Shown: positions 8,868 through 19,600 of the stretch, one piece after another | Layout of the letters: every line of letters begins with the position of its first letter | Numbering within the stretch: position 1 is the stretch's first letter | NCBI GenBank assembly: GCA_013202495.1 | Contig: JABMQQ010000249.1 | Location: 1-57,336 of the forward strand | From: Fidelibacterota bacterium | GTDB lineage: Bacteria > Fidelibacterota > UBA8477 > JABMPR01 | Length of the DNA: 57,336 nt | Direction of reading: 5' to 3' | Notes under the pieces: model-generated | Told to the model about the DNA's origin: nothing | Database searches by the model: none | Seen by the model: only the letters and a program-made list of their open reading frames with translations | Translations under genes and position numbers: made by a program

Positions 8868-10237
8868 TATTCATCCTCACCTGATTTGCCATTTTTTCCA
8901 CCAAATTCATCAAAGAGATCGTATTTCTCCATCTTGTAGTACAAGGTGCTGGTTTTGAGGCCCAGTTTGCGGGCAGCCTTCTGTTTAATCCCGCCGGCCC
9001 AATTCAAGGCATCGCGAATCAACTCTCGCTCAGTTTGCTCCAGAACATCATTGAGTTTGCCACCTGACTTGTCCTTTTTTCTTGGAGCATTTTCGAAGTA
9101 AATCTGATCTGGAGTAATGGCAGGACCTTCACTAAAAATCAATAATCGCTCCAGGAAATTCTCCAGTTCACGGATATTTCCAGGCCAGTTGTATTCACAA
9201 AGCTTGGTCATGGTTCTAATACCGATTTCAGGCACATCTCGTTTCAGTCTGTTACACTTCAGCTCCACAAAATGAGACACCAGACCCGGTATATCTTCAG
9301 GCCTCTCTCTCAAAGCGGGAATGGTCAGGGGCAGCACATTCAGCCTAAAGAAGAGGTCTTCCCTGAACAGCTTTTTGTCCATAGCACTCTGAAGATCACG
9401 ATTGGTGGCGGCCAACACTCTCACATCCACTTCGATCTGTTCAGTCCCACCCACACGCTGGAAGCTCTGGTTTTGCAGTACCCTTAAAAGTTTGACCTGG
9501 AGCTGGGCTGAAATATCACCAATTTCATCCAGTAGAATAGTGCCACCATGGGCTTGTTCAAAAATGCCTTGATGTTGTCGAACCGCTCCTGTAAAAGCAC
9601 CTTTTTCATGACCAAATAATTCACTCTCCAGCAAGGTATCTGTGAGTGCGCTACAGTTAATGAACACGATTTGTTTTGAGGCTCGAGGACTCTCCAGGTG
9701 TAAAGCCCGTGCGATGAGCTCTTTGCCAGTACCGCTTTCCCCTGTGATGAGAACTGGGCTATCCACAGCTGAAATCTGTTTGATCTGCGCAATCAGCTTT
9801 TGCATTTGCTCTGATGTGCCCACCAGACCATGGAAGCTATCCCTAGCTACTTTTACCTCCACTTTCCTGGGGCTGTGATCCTCAAAAATGTGAGCCACTT
9901 TGGACTTTAGTTCATCAATGGAGAAGGGCTTGGCAATAAAATCGCGGGCACCCAATTTGAGCGCATTCACTGCCAGATCAATGGTTCCAAAAGCTGAGAT
10001 TAGAATGAAGGGAGTATCAGGGGCTTGAGCCTGGAATTCCTGGAGGAGATTCATACCACCCTTGCCTGGTAATTTCATATCGGAAATCACCAGATCGGGA
10101 TGGATTTCACGAAACATTTGAGCTCCGGAATGACCATCCTCAGCAGTATGAATTGCGTAGCCTTGAAGCTTTAAAACCGTAGCAATGCCTTCACGCATGG
10201 TTCTATCATCTTCTATGACCAAAATCTTCGGTTTCAC
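8867..10237 (-). CDS. NtrC-family sigma-54-dependent response regulator
   Basis: Transcription activator of 456 residues that hydrolyses ATP to open sigma-54 promoters. Domains: receiver (1-118) with acceptor Asp53 in ISDMKLP and Lys102; AAA+ domain (about 135-370) with Walker A GESGTGKE (165-172), the sigma-54 contact loop GAFTGA (212-217) and Walker B TILLDEIG; a Fis-type helix-turn-helix at the C-terminus (KQKAARKLGLKTSTLYYKM). The start is GTG, 3 bp after the kinase stop; an ATG further in would cut into the receiver. It is cotranscribed with its kinase and two envelope proteins. Likely targets include the adjacent VWA operon, where a palindrome and sigma-54-like promoter occur, though that is inference. 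Confidence 0.95.
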   Translation of the reverse strand: MKPKILVIEDDRTMREGIATVLKLQGYAIHTAEDGHSGAQMFREIHPDLVISDMKLPGKGGMNLLQEFQAQAPDTPFILISAFGTIDLAVNALKLGARDFIAKPFSIDELKSKVAHIFEDHSPRKVEVKVARDSFHGLVGTSEQMQKLIAQIKQISAVDSPVLITGESGTGKELIARALHLESPRASKQIVFINCSALTDTLLESELFGHEKGAFTGAVRQHQGIFEQAHGGTILLDEIGDISAQLQVKLLRVLQNQSFQRVGGTEQIEVDVRVLAATNRDLQSAMDKKLFREDLFFRLNVLPLTIPALRERPEDIPGLVSHFVELKCNRLKRDVPEIGIRTMTKLCEYNWPGNIRELENFLERLLIFSEGPAITPDQIYFENAPRKKDKSGGKLNDVLEQTERELIRDALNWAGGIKQKAARKLGLKTSTLYYKMEKYDLFDEFGGKNGKSGEDE

Positions 10238-10239
10238 AG

Positions 10240-11652
10240 CTATATCTGATCCTTTCGAGGGAGTCTCATTCTAAAAACTGTGCCCTCTGCATCACTCTTT
10301 TGGACAACTATTGTGCCACCCAACTCTGCGACAATGCTTTGCACAATGGATAAACCCAACCCAAAGCCCCTGTCTCGAGTGGAAAAATAAGGTTCAAATA
10401 TGCGCTGACGATCTGACTCAGGAATCCCGGTTCCTGTATCAATAAAGTCTATCTCCAGGGTGCTGGAGCTGTCACTGATGTGAATGCTTGTCTGGCCATT
10501 TTCACCAGAAGCCTCCAGCCCATTCCGAATGAGATTTAGAAATACGCGCTGCAATTTGGAGCGATCGGCTTGAATTTCGGTATCGCCTTCCAGATGAATG
10601 GTCTGATTGAGGGTGGTTAGTTCGGGCTGTAAAATCTTGGTGATATCGGTATAGATTTCTCTGATTGACAGCGTTTCAATAACACTTTTCAGGGGACGGG
10701 CATAATCCAGATATTCCTGGACAATGCGTTTTAAATGATGGAGTTCTTCTGTGATTTTTTTCAAGTAGGATTTGTACTCTTCAAACTTTGCATCCGCTGG
10801 TAATTGGGAGAGTTCCTCGCTGAGCAGGCCACTGTAGATCTCCATGCCACCCAGGGGATTTTTGATTTCATGGGCGATACCAGCCAGGAGTTGTCGGGCG
10901 CTTTCCTCCTGTTTCTGTATATCCCGATGCATATCAATTAGTGACTGATTGAGTTCACCAAATTCATCAGATCGACGAAGCTCAACAGGCTCAGAATTAA
11001 TGTTGGTCTGAATAGCTTTAGCATATCCTGACAAAGCGCGCACCGGTTTGATCAGAGATCGGGAAAACACCAATGTCATAGCAATGGCGATAAGAAAAGA
11101 AGCCAGCATAATCCACAATAGACTGCCTGCCATCTGATTGATCACCGCCATATAATTTGCACCGACCCAGACCACCAGAATCACCTGTGATCCCTGGTTG
11201 GTCCTGATGGGAATGGCTGCCGCCTTCACATATCTTTCTTGATCTAATTTATAGATTTCAGAGACGACAGGATCTTGGTCATTTTTGAGGGAAAGCAGGG
11301 CAGGTAAAGCCGGAGACAGCCGGGCAATGTTTTGTTTGAGATGTTTATCCTGGGCTAGAATTGTGCCGTCCTGTTTATAGAGAGTTAAACCTTCAATCCC
11401 GGGGACCGCCAGCACAGAAAGGGATGCTTCCAGACTCTGCCGGACACTTTCGAGACCAGGCTCGGCGGCCAACATGCTAACCAGCTCTTTATCCAGAGTG
11501 GTAACCATGATCCGATTGATACGCTTGAGCTGATCACCCAATTCTTCTTCAAGGGCAACTCGGGAGTACCAGTAAAGCGGTATGGACAGGAGGCTCATGG
11601 AGACCACCAGGACTCCCAGAACCAACATGATGACTTTTGGGCTTAGTTTCAT
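10240..11652 (-). CDS. membrane sensor histidine kinase
   Basis: A 470-residue kinase. A first membrane helix (about 8-28), an extracytoplasmic sensor region (30-172, dCache/CHASE-like by size but not assignable), a second helix (about 174-197), a HAMP linker (199-250), HisKA with phospho-acceptor His261 in AHEIKNPLGG, and a HATPase domain with N box (LNLIRNGLEAS), G1 DTGTGIPE and G2 GFGLGLSIV. It should phosphorylate Asp53 of the regulator encoded 3 bp downstream. It heads the four-gene operon; 440 bp of noncoding DNA separate it from the divergent efflux operon. The HEIKNPLGG form of the H box is typical of NtrB/AtoS-like kinases, in keeping with a sigma-54 partner. Confidence 0.94.
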   Translation of the reverse strand: MKLSPKVIMLVLGVLVVSMSLLSIPLYWYSRVALEEELGDQLKRINRIMVTTLDKELVSMLAAEPGLESVRQSLEASLSVLAVPGIEGLTLYKQDGTILAQDKHLKQNIARLSPALPALLSLKNDQDPVVSEIYKLDQERYVKAAAIPIRTNQGSQVILVVWVGANYMAVINQMAGSLLWIMLASFLIAIAMTLVFSRSLIKPVRALSGYAKAIQTNINSEPVELRRSDEFGELNQSLIDMHRDIQKQEESARQLLAGIAHEIKNPLGGMEIYSGLLSEELSQLPADAKFEEYKSYLKKITEELHHLKRIVQEYLDYARPLKSVIETLSIREIYTDITKILQPELTTLNQTIHLEGDTEIQADRSKLQRVFLNLIRNGLEASGENGQTSIHISDSSSTLEIDFIDTGTGIPESDRQRIFEPYFSTRDRGFGLGLSIVQSIVAELGGTIVVQKSDAEGTVFRMRLPRKDQI

Positions 11653-12092
11653 ATCTGGGTTTATGGCAAAGACTGCTCCATTTTAGTTTACGTTTTCTGC
11701 TTGGGGCTAAACTTAAATTTATTTACAGGATGAACCATGTGTAAAGAAAAGTCTCTATCCTGAACTGGAACAGATAACCCCGAACTGGCCCCTTTTCCCC
11801 TCTTTCGCAAAATACAATTATATCATTATCATATACTCACTATATATATATGATTATAAAGTAAGCAATTAACAGAATTATTTAATCACCATCATCATTG
11901 TATATGACTATAATACAGGGATTTAAGCGCTCTCCTGAGGTGTTTGGCATAGCCCTTGTCACTATCAACAGCATGACATCTGCTATGAACACCTCTGTTC
12001 TTCTGCATGAGCTTTGCTTTTTTTGGAGCATCCCAGAAAGAATTAATTACAAAATGGCAGAACAATTGAAAAGAACGAATGGGTAAATTTAT
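11653..12092. other. 440-bp divergent intergenic region, very A/T-rich
   Basis: Lies between the kinase operon (leftward) and efflux operon (rightward). It contains A/T runs around 11820-11890 and a TATAAT at 11909-11914 without a good -35. GATAAT-like hexamers near 11825-11840 faintly resemble a Fur box but do not form a 7-1-7 palindrome. No coding region is convincing. Confidence 0.5.
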
Positions 12093-13280
12093 ATGAGTAC
12101 CTCTACTATTTATAAAAAGCGCTGGTTTCGTGTTGGAACCGCAATTTCAATCCTGGTTGTGGGCGTAGCAGCGATGAGTATTCTGGCTGCCACCAAAGAA
12201 GAGACCAATAAAAAAGAAGCGACCCAACGCGTACGTCAAGTCGCCACTACCCCATTGATCTATGCTGATCATACCCTGCAAATCCATGGCAATGGCAGTA
12301 TTGAAAGCCAGCAGCTCCTGGACCTCGTGTCCTTTGTAGGTGGCGAGGTGGTTTATTCACGGGGTGATTTAAAATCAGGTCTCCAGGTAAAACAAGGCGA
12401 CATCCTCCTAAAAATTGATGATCGTGAAGCCCAGAACCGAATCCTCCAGGCTCGTTCCGGTCTCATTAATGCCATCGTTTCCCTCATTCCGGAACTCCGA
12501 GGCAATGCCCAGGATAAGACCTATGAGAAATGGAACAGCTATCTGGAGCAGCTTAATATGAGTACCACGCCTGAGTTACCACTCATCACCGATGCACAGG
12601 AGCGCATTCGGGTTTCCATGCACAACATTTTTAATCAACACGCGACAGTGAAGAATACTGAGATTACACTGGACAGACACACTATCCGTGCTCCCTTTGA
12701 TGGCTATCTCATGAATGATGGCGTTATTGCAGGAACCTGGATCTCACCTGGACAGGTAGCTGTTTCTCTGATTAACCCATTCAAGCTCGAAATCGCGGTT
12801 CCACTGGCCCTGTCTGAACTTGAATTGCTCTCGGATGATGGTTTACCCACTGCCATTGTGACTCCTTCTGAAGATCCAAGTAAGCATCTTCCAGGGATTT
12901 TGCATCGTCAAAATGCCCACATTGATAAACGCAGCCAGACAGTCACCATCCATATCGAGCTTAGTAATCCCGATTTGGATCCAGCTTTTCTACCAGGCAA
13001 CTACATGGACGTATACATTCAGGGAAATAAGCTCCGAGATGTGGCACTGCTTCCCCGTGATGTCATTGCACCTGGACCCTATGTTTACACCATGGAAGAT
13101 TCTCTGCTGGCCAGATATCCTGTGGAGATCGTGGCTTCAGAAGGAGACTCTCTCCTCATTGCCCGAGGTGAAGTAGCTCCTGGAGCCCAGGTTGTCACAA
13201 CCCTGCTCCAAAGTCCAATCATCGGCATGCGCATTGCACCTTTTGATGAAGAATCAACAGCAGATACTGCATCCCTGTAA
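12093..13280 (+). CDS. RND efflux periplasmic adaptor (HlyD/AcrA type)
   Basis: A 395-residue membrane fusion protein. One N-terminal membrane anchor (about 13-32), a lipoyl/barrel-sandwich half (GGEVVYSRGDLKSGLQVKQGDILLKID, 84-109), a helical hairpin (110-185), the second lipoyl half (TIRAPFDGYL, about 200) and the beta-barrel and membrane-proximal regions. It should link the inner-membrane pump encoded next to an outer-membrane channel. The pump gene follows after 24 bp, so the two are one operon. No TolC-like outer-membrane factor is encoded in the window, so the channel must be shared. No recognisable regulator gene is adjacent. Confidence 0.9.
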   Translation: MSTSTIYKKRWFRVGTAISILVVGVAAMSILAATKEETNKKEATQRVRQVATTPLIYADHTLQIHGNGSIESQQLLDLVSFVGGEVVYSRGDLKSGLQVKQGDILLKIDDREAQNRILQARSGLINAIVSLIPELRGNAQDKTYEKWNSYLEQLNMSTTPELPLITDAQERIRVSMHNIFNQHATVKNTEITLDRHTIRAPFDGYLMNDGVIAGTWISPGQVAVSLINPFKLEIAVPLALSELELLSDDGLPTAIVTPSEDPSKHLPGILHRQNAHIDKRSQTVTIHIELSNPDLDPAFLPGNYMDVYIQGNKLRDVALLPRDVIAPGPYVYTMEDSLLARYPVEIVASEGDSLLIARGEVAPGAQVVTTLLQSPIIGMRIAPFDEESTADTASL

Positions 13281-13304
13281 TCTGACGAGAAAAGAGACTC
13301 TCCT

Positions 13305-16300
13305 ATGCTAAAGAATTATCTCGAGTTTTTTACTCGTCATTCTAAAATCACCAATTGGATCATGATTGTCATCCTGCTGGCTGGTGCTGTTTCACTGACT
13401 TCCCTGAATGTTCGGGTTATGCCCAAAATGGATCTCCAGGGCGTTCAGGTAAATATCCCCTATCCTGGGGCATCTGCCCGGGAAGTTGAAGAAGGCATCA
13501 TTACCAAGGTTGAAGAGAGTCTGCGTGGGCTGGAAGGTCTGGGTCGCATTTACTCAGGTAGTCAGGATGGCTATGGCTGGGTTTATATCGAAATCCTACC
13601 CAGCGTCGAAATGATCAAAGCCATTGATAAAATTCGTAATGCTGTGAACTCCATCGCCACCTACCCCACTGACGCAGAGAAACCTGTAATTTTCCAGGAC
13701 ACCATGTGGCAGAGGGTGGCCATGATCACCTTATATGGTGAGACTGATCTGCTTACTTTGAAACGCATCTCTGATGAATTCAGGGACGAGTTAACCAAAA
13801 CGGGGGCCGTGAGTCTCATACGATCCTTTGGAACTCCCCACCGCGAGATCGTTGTGGAGGTCTCTCCAACCAATCTTGAACGATACGGTCTCACCGTTGG
13901 TGATATCGGAAACTCCATTCGAGCTGCCAATCTAAATATCTCATCTGGTTCCATCCTGACCAACCGTGAACGTATCCAGATCAGATCCTATGAAAAGAAA
14001 TATCAGGCTGAAGAGCTAGAGAACATCCCTGTTATTTCAAGTATTGATGGACAACAAGTGAGTCTCAATGAAATCGCTTCCATCCGAGAGCAATGGCCTG
14101 AAAATTGGTTTTATGAGGAAACTGATGGCAAGCAGACCATCGACCTGCATGTCATGTATAGCAATGACGAAGATGTGCTGGATATTGCCAAGCTCATTGA
14201 TGAAAAGATCATTGAAGTGGAGGCGCGCTATGGCGGTCTTATCCATATTGATCAGTTCATCCGTGATACAGACGAGCTGGAAGAACGCATACTGACACTG
14301 CTTCAGAATGGTTTCATCGGTCTGGTGATGGTGCTCATTATCCTCAGCTTCTTCCTCAATCTCAGACTGGCCTTCTGGGTCGCCCTGGGTATACCCATCA
14401 GTTTTATGGGTACTTTCTTCATCCAGTGGATGATGGGCATCACCATCAATGAGATGAGTCTCTTTGGCCTGATTCTGGTGCTGGGAATTCTGGTGGATGA
14501 CGGGATTGTCATAGGTGAAGCCATTTTCTCCATGCGAGAAAGGGAAGGCAAATTGGGAATTGATGCGGCTGTTCACGGTACGCTTGAAGTCATCAAGCCC
14601 GTGACCATTTCGATCCTGACCACCATGGTGGCTTTCATGCCCTTCTTTGCTCTTTATGGGGATTTACGGAATTACACCTGGCAGATAGCTTTCGGAATTG
14701 TGGTAGCTCTCGGTTTTTCACTGGTTGAAGCCTCCATGATTTTGCCGGCTCACCTAGCCCATAGTAAAGCCTTAACCAAGCCTCCCGGTGAAGGGGTTTC
14801 CAGTCCCATGCGACGTAAGCTGGAAGCAAGAATCACACATTTCATTGAAAATGTCTACGGACCTTTTCTGAAACGGATCATGGAATACCGTTGGAGCGTA
14901 GTGGCTGCCACCGTGGCTGGTATTCTGGTCATGGCTGGTGCTTTTGCTGGAACGCACATCAAAGCACAGTTCTTCCCGGATATTGAAGCACCTTATGCCC
15001 AGGTTCGTATCGAACTGCCTTTGGGAATCAATACAGATATCGCCAATCAGATCCGTGCTGAAGCTATTGAAAAGTCAGTGGCCTTTGGAGATACAAAGTC
15101 TCAACCAGAAGATGGCTACGACAATGCAATATTGAGCCATCATTCCTGGATGAATGGGAATACCATCAGGATCTTTATGGCTCTTATTCCAGCCAAGGAT
15201 CGTGAATATACGGTTAAATCATTTTCTGACGAACTCAGTGAAGCTCTGGGGGAATTTCCCGACGCTGAAAACGTCCAGGTTGGTAGCTTTAGTTTTGGCG
15301 GAAGCCCGATATCAGTGCGTTTTCTCTCCATGGATATGGATGAGTTGCAGAAGGCTAAAGAACTTCTCAAAGAGGAGTTGAAGACCATCGATGGGGTCAA
15401 GGATATTCGCGATGACACACCTCTGGGTACCAACGAATTTGTTGTGACGTTGAAGCCTACAGGCGAAGCTTTGGGACTCACACTTTATGATGTCTCCAGT
15501 CAATTACGTCAGGGTTTTTACGGTCAGGAAGTCATGCGACTTCAGCGTGGACGCGATGAGGTTAAAATCTGGGTCCGCTTTCCTGAAGCGGATCGTCAGA
15601 GTGTCTCACAATTAGAGAATTTGAAAATCCGCACTCCTTCAGGGAGCTTTGTTCCCTTTAAGGAAATTGCCAGTTATCACATGCAACGCAGTCTGCAAAG
15701 GATTCGTCACGAAGACGGATTCCGGGCTGTCTCTATCCATGCTAATATGGACTACACTAAAAATGACCTGGCAGTTGTCCAGGAGGAGCTGAACAGTGAG
15801 ATTATTCCCCGAGTACTCTCTCAAGTGGATGGTGTAACCACAGCTTTCGGTGGTCAGAATGAATTCGTCAAGAAATCCACAGAATCCATACAATTCACCC
15901 TGATCCTGGCCTTTGTAATAATGTTTACCATACTTATGTTCCTAATGAAATCCTATGCACAATCATTTCTGGTCCTGGGCTTGATTCCTTTGGGAACAGT
16001 TGGTGCAGTCGCCGGACATGCTATCATGGGATTACCCATTTCATTCCTGTCATTTCTGGGAATCATCGCGCTGGGTGGAATTATAGTTAATGACTCAGTC
16101 GTGTTGATTGACCGCTATAACAATTTGAAACGCAAACTGAACCTTCCCCCGGCTGAAGCTATTTATTTGGCTGGTCTTCAGCGTTTTCGTCCCATCATTA
16201 TGACTACCTTAACTACAGCAGCCGGTCTATCACCTCTGATTTTCCAAAAGTCTGAAGGTGGTCAGTTTCTGGTACCCATGGCAGTGTCTGTGGCTTTCGG

Positions 16301-16418
16301 AGTGGTCTTTGGAACCTTCCTGACCCTGCTCATGCTCCCGGCAGTTTTGCTGGTGATTGATGAGGATCTACCTGCAATGAGGGCTAAAGTGTACAACTGG
16401 TTTAAGGGGTCGAACTAA
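13305..16418 (+). CDS. RND family efflux pump, inner-membrane transporter
   Basis: A 1037-residue AcrB/MexB-type proton antiporter, the normal family length. It begins with a membrane helix (about 16-35), has two large periplasmic loops (about 36-335 and 555-860) and two sets of six helices. The TM4 segment ILVLGILVDDGIVIGEA holds the two adjacent Asp residues used for proton relay, and the second half has the corresponding LGGIIVNDSVVLID. The periplasmic motif NIPYPGASAREVEE is characteristic of the superfamily. The substrate cannot be told; the short adaptor and lack of a regulator do not favour a particular drug. It follows its adaptor gene directly. Confidence 0.94.
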   Translation: MLKNYLEFFTRHSKITNWIMIVILLAGAVSLTSLNVRVMPKMDLQGVQVNIPYPGASAREVEEGIITKVEESLRGLEGLGRIYSGSQDGYGWVYIEILPSVEMIKAIDKIRNAVNSIATYPTDAEKPVIFQDTMWQRVAMITLYGETDLLTLKRISDEFRDELTKTGAVSLIRSFGTPHREIVVEVSPTNLERYGLTVGDIGNSIRAANLNISSGSILTNRERIQIRSYEKKYQAEELENIPVISSIDGQQVSLNEIASIREQWPENWFYEETDGKQTIDLHVMYSNDEDVLDIAKLIDEKIIEVEARYGGLIHIDQFIRDTDELEERILTLLQNGFIGLVMVLIILSFFLNLRLAFWVALGIPISFMGTFFIQWMMGITINEMSLFGLILVLGILVDDGIVIGEAIFSMREREGKLGIDAAVHGTLEVIKPVTISILTTMVAFMPFFALYGDLRNYTWQIAFGIVVALGFSLVEASMILPAHLAHSKALTKPPGEGVSSPMRRKLEARITHFIENVYGPFLKRIMEYRWSVVAATVAGILVMAGAFAGTHIKAQFFPDIEAPYAQVRIELPLGINTDIANQIRAEAIEKSVAFGDTKSQPEDGYDNAILSHHSWMNGNTIRIFMALIPAKDREYTVKSFSDELSEALGEFPDAENVQVGSFSFGGSPISVRFLSMDMDELQKAKELLKEELKTIDGVKDIRDDTPLGTNEFVVTLKPTGEALGLTLYDVSSQLRQGFYGQEVMRLQRGRDEVKIWVRFPEADRQSVSQLENLKIRTPSGSFVPFKEIASYHMQRSLQRIRHEDGFRAVSIHANMDYTKNDLAVVQEELNSEIIPRVLSQVDGVTTAFGGQNEFVKKSTESIQFTLILAFVIMFTILMFLMKSYAQSFLVLGLIPLGTVGAVAGHAIMGLPISFLSFLGIIALGGIIVNDSVVLIDRYNNLKRKLNLPPAEAIYLAGLQRFRPIIMTTLTTAAGLSPLIFQKSEGGQFLVPMAVSVAFGVVFGTFLTLLMLPAVLLVIDEDLPAMRAKVYNWFKGSN

Positions 16419-16482
16419 TTCAACATGGAGTGTCTTGCTGCCTGCTAAGTCGTAGCCCGTAGAGCGTAGACTAGAGATTCTC

Positions 16483-16519
16483 GAAGTATGACACTCCCTT
16501 CCACAAAATCAGGGTGACA
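16483..16519 (+). repeat. 37-bp direct repeat, copy 1
   Basis: Starts GAAGTATGACAC and ends ATCAGGGTGACA. The second copy is at 16553-16589, 70 bp later, with about five differences. The CCC..GGG ends can pair, so it may be a dispersed hairpin-forming element. Confidence 0.7.
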
Positions 16520-16552
16520 CTCACTGGACACCGACCTAGTCCAGGTTTTATT

Positions 16553-16589
16553 GAAGTATGACACACCCCTCGACAAGCTCAGGGTGACA
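16553..16589 (+). repeat. 37-bp direct repeat, copy 2
   Basis: Starts GAAGTATGACAC and ends CTCAGGGTGACA, including TCGACAAGCTCAGGGTGACA, a motif I recall as a common intergenic repeat in several FCB genomes. It sits between the efflux pump stop and the converging C25-like gene. Confidence 0.7.
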
Positions 16590-16689
16590 AATCTCTTTCA
16601 GAACTATATAATGGGTCATTACTAGTGAAGATATTCATTTGGACAAAGGGGTCGAGATGGTCTTGACCGGTAGTTGATCTTCTCTTTAA

Positions 16690-19600
16690 TTATTGGTCGT
16701 GCAGGTGTTCCAGGAGGAGCGTCGCGTCCAAAACATTTAGCTCATCATCAGAATTGAGGTCGGCACTCTCAGCTTGCACTACAGTGGGTATCTCCAAGTA
16801 TAAAACGAAATCAATAAGGGCAGTAAGATCTTGAATGTTGATCAAGTAGTCTGCATTTACATCTCCATAGGGAGGTGTTCCATGGATGACTTCAAGGTGG
16901 ATATTTATGGGAATTTCAGCCAAGTTCCTGGCGTTTGATGTGAGTACTAAAGGCACAGAAAAGCTTCCCTGATTCAAACCTCTGGTATCTGTATCAACTC
17001 GGAAGATACTGGATTCACCTGGTGCTATCACATCTGTCCACTTATTTACGATGAGCCAGCTGGACTGTCGATGTATTAGAATGGCAGTACCATCATTTAT
17101 GGAATTCGGGCTATTGTAGCAAATTTGAAGCCCCTTGTTTTTTAAGACATTCTGAATACCCACGGTGGAACTCGTGCCTATTCCCTCCATCTCCAGATAC
17201 TGCAAAATCATATTTCCATCTGCCATCAGAATCAGTTGGAAAGTATGTCGGTCTTCTGTCCCGAATTTTGGAAAATTATCCCAGGTGATCACAGTGGTAT
17301 CCTGACCATTGCTCCATAAATAAGGTATCCCTTGAACTCCACTATTATTGTTTAAATCATCCCACCATGCCGCTATAAATGCTGGAGGAGCTGATCCATT
17401 GGGCAGTGGCAGGTTGTTCCATGGATATTCTGCTGAAGTGAATGAAATCGAGCCATTGCTACTGAGCATAAATTCTGTATAGATGTCTGCAAAGAATGGG
17501 AAATCAAAACCGATATCGAAGGGACCAATTGAGGAGTCATCAGGATCTCCAGGAAAAATGAGTTCATTTTCAGTCTGAGAAATGTCGCGCCATTCAAACT
17601 GGGGTCCGTTGGGATCATCCTGGTCCAACCACTCGTAGTCGAAAATATCACGGAGGGAGGAAGCATAGGGTTCTCCATCTGGTTCTGCACCACCTTTGAT
17701 AAAATTGAATCCTGAAACTGGATTAACAGCCGGTGTAGGATCGACTTCCTCTGGTGATCCAATATCGTAGACCAGGTCTGAGCCTCCAGTATTGACAATT
17801 TCAATAGAATCAGAAGCGGTGGACCAGGGATTTTGAACAAAGCTCAGAACAGATTGGCTGAGACTAATTTCAGGTGCCTCAAATCGTTGCCCTCGTTCTG
17901 TGGTGAACAACAGTGACTGACCAGAGCTTATTTCTCCGATACTTCGATCAGTATCATTATTAAAACTGGCCTGTATCCCTGTGGAATAGTCCGGGGATTC
18001 AATTCCAGAAGTGGAGAAATTTGCAAAGGTATCATAATTGAAATAATCCTTATACTGAAACTTGATCAGATTATCCCCGCTGGTAGTGGGATGGCTATCT
18101 ATACTATAAATTATCACCTGAAAATTGAGGGAAGATCCTACTTCCATATTACTCATCATGGCCCATTCAATAATGAGTTGATCGTCCCCTATGTAATAAC
18201 TCACACCTCCAGGTTGGGTGATCAAATCGTCCCAGAAAGGTGCGATCATAGCCGTGGGGCCAGAAGCTGACGGGATGACCCGATTATAAAAACTAACTTC
18301 AGGTGAATGGCCCATAGCCAGCCAGCCATTTGAACAAATCGTTATCTCCTCATAGCTTTGTCCGTAATAACTCACACTAAAGGGCAAATCAAGATATGCC
18401 GTCTCATCTTCTTCTTCATAATCATCCTGAATAGCTAAACGTGTACCTGCGCCCCCATAATTGGGATCAATTTCGGTCCACTCATAATCTGGTGCCATGG
18501 AGTAGGAAACATCTCGATTATCAAATACGCGGTACCCATAATTGTCCGGTCCCGAAGGTGAAAAGCGATTGATCTCTTCCACAATAATCTCGGTTCTAAG
18601 GGTATCCATCCGACCACCAGCTTCGCCAACAAAAATCAGGGGAATCACTTCACCAGGGAAAATTTGATCCGAGAGCAATATCGAAAAAGCGCCTTCGGTC
18701 TCAGCACTTAGATCCCAATCTATCAGGGGCAATTCTTGAATTCCTATGCTGGTTGAGACCAGGTTATGATTCAGTAATTCCAGCATCACGGGTAACGATG
18801 CTATACCCCCTCTATTCTCAACTATTAATCGGATACTTAATGAATCACCTGCCACCAACTCGCCTGCCTCGATCATCACGTCTATGATGTACAGATCAGG
18901 AGCCTGTATAGGAAACTGCTTACACCATGTTAAAACTTCAGAACCAGTATCTACCTCTATATTGAAATCAATGACCTCTCCATGACGGCTATTGGCATCC
19001 ACCTCGAAAGAAAAAAGATCATTCAGGGTCAGGCTGTGGTCAGAGTGAAAAGACGGTATGATATAGACCGAATCAATAAGATTCACTGCCTCAGAGCTGG
19101 TGTGGAGCGACAGGGTCAGATTTTCCAGGGTGATGGATTGGTTAACCAGGGTCATCTCCAGGTTATGCATGCCACCAGCTTGAATAATCCCGTCGGGAGC
19201 TATATCCCACCCCTCATAAATCAGTGAATTCACCGAAGATCCAATGGGGATACTGGTTAAAACCGGATTCAGGTTTTTACCCGTTATGGTTACCAAGAGT
19301 TCTGATGATTCTCCTGAAATGAAGGGCAACAAAACCACACCGGATGGATCTGTTTGTAAACCGCTTCCATTTTCAGAATTGCTCACAAAAACGAAAGCGT
19401 TTGGGATGGGTACACCGGCTTCATCCTCTACCATTATGACAATATGGTCATCATCCTGATTCAAACTGTCTGGAAGATCAACCACAAGCATTTGTGGCGT
19501 GTCTGTCCAGATTGCCATCCCTGGATCACCCAGAATGTTATAGACATTTTGGTAAAATTCTGCGGATTGACCGAAGGGTAGAAATTCAGATTGATGATAA

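Noticed and set aside
11898-12086. 62-codon plus-strand frame ahead of the efflux adaptor
   Set aside because: No ribosome site, no recognisable fold, and composition like the surrounding A/T-rich noncoding DNA.
14037-14576. 179-codon minus-strand frame
   Set aside because: Antisense shadow of the RND pump; it is His/Asp-rich in the way antisense frames of membrane helices are.
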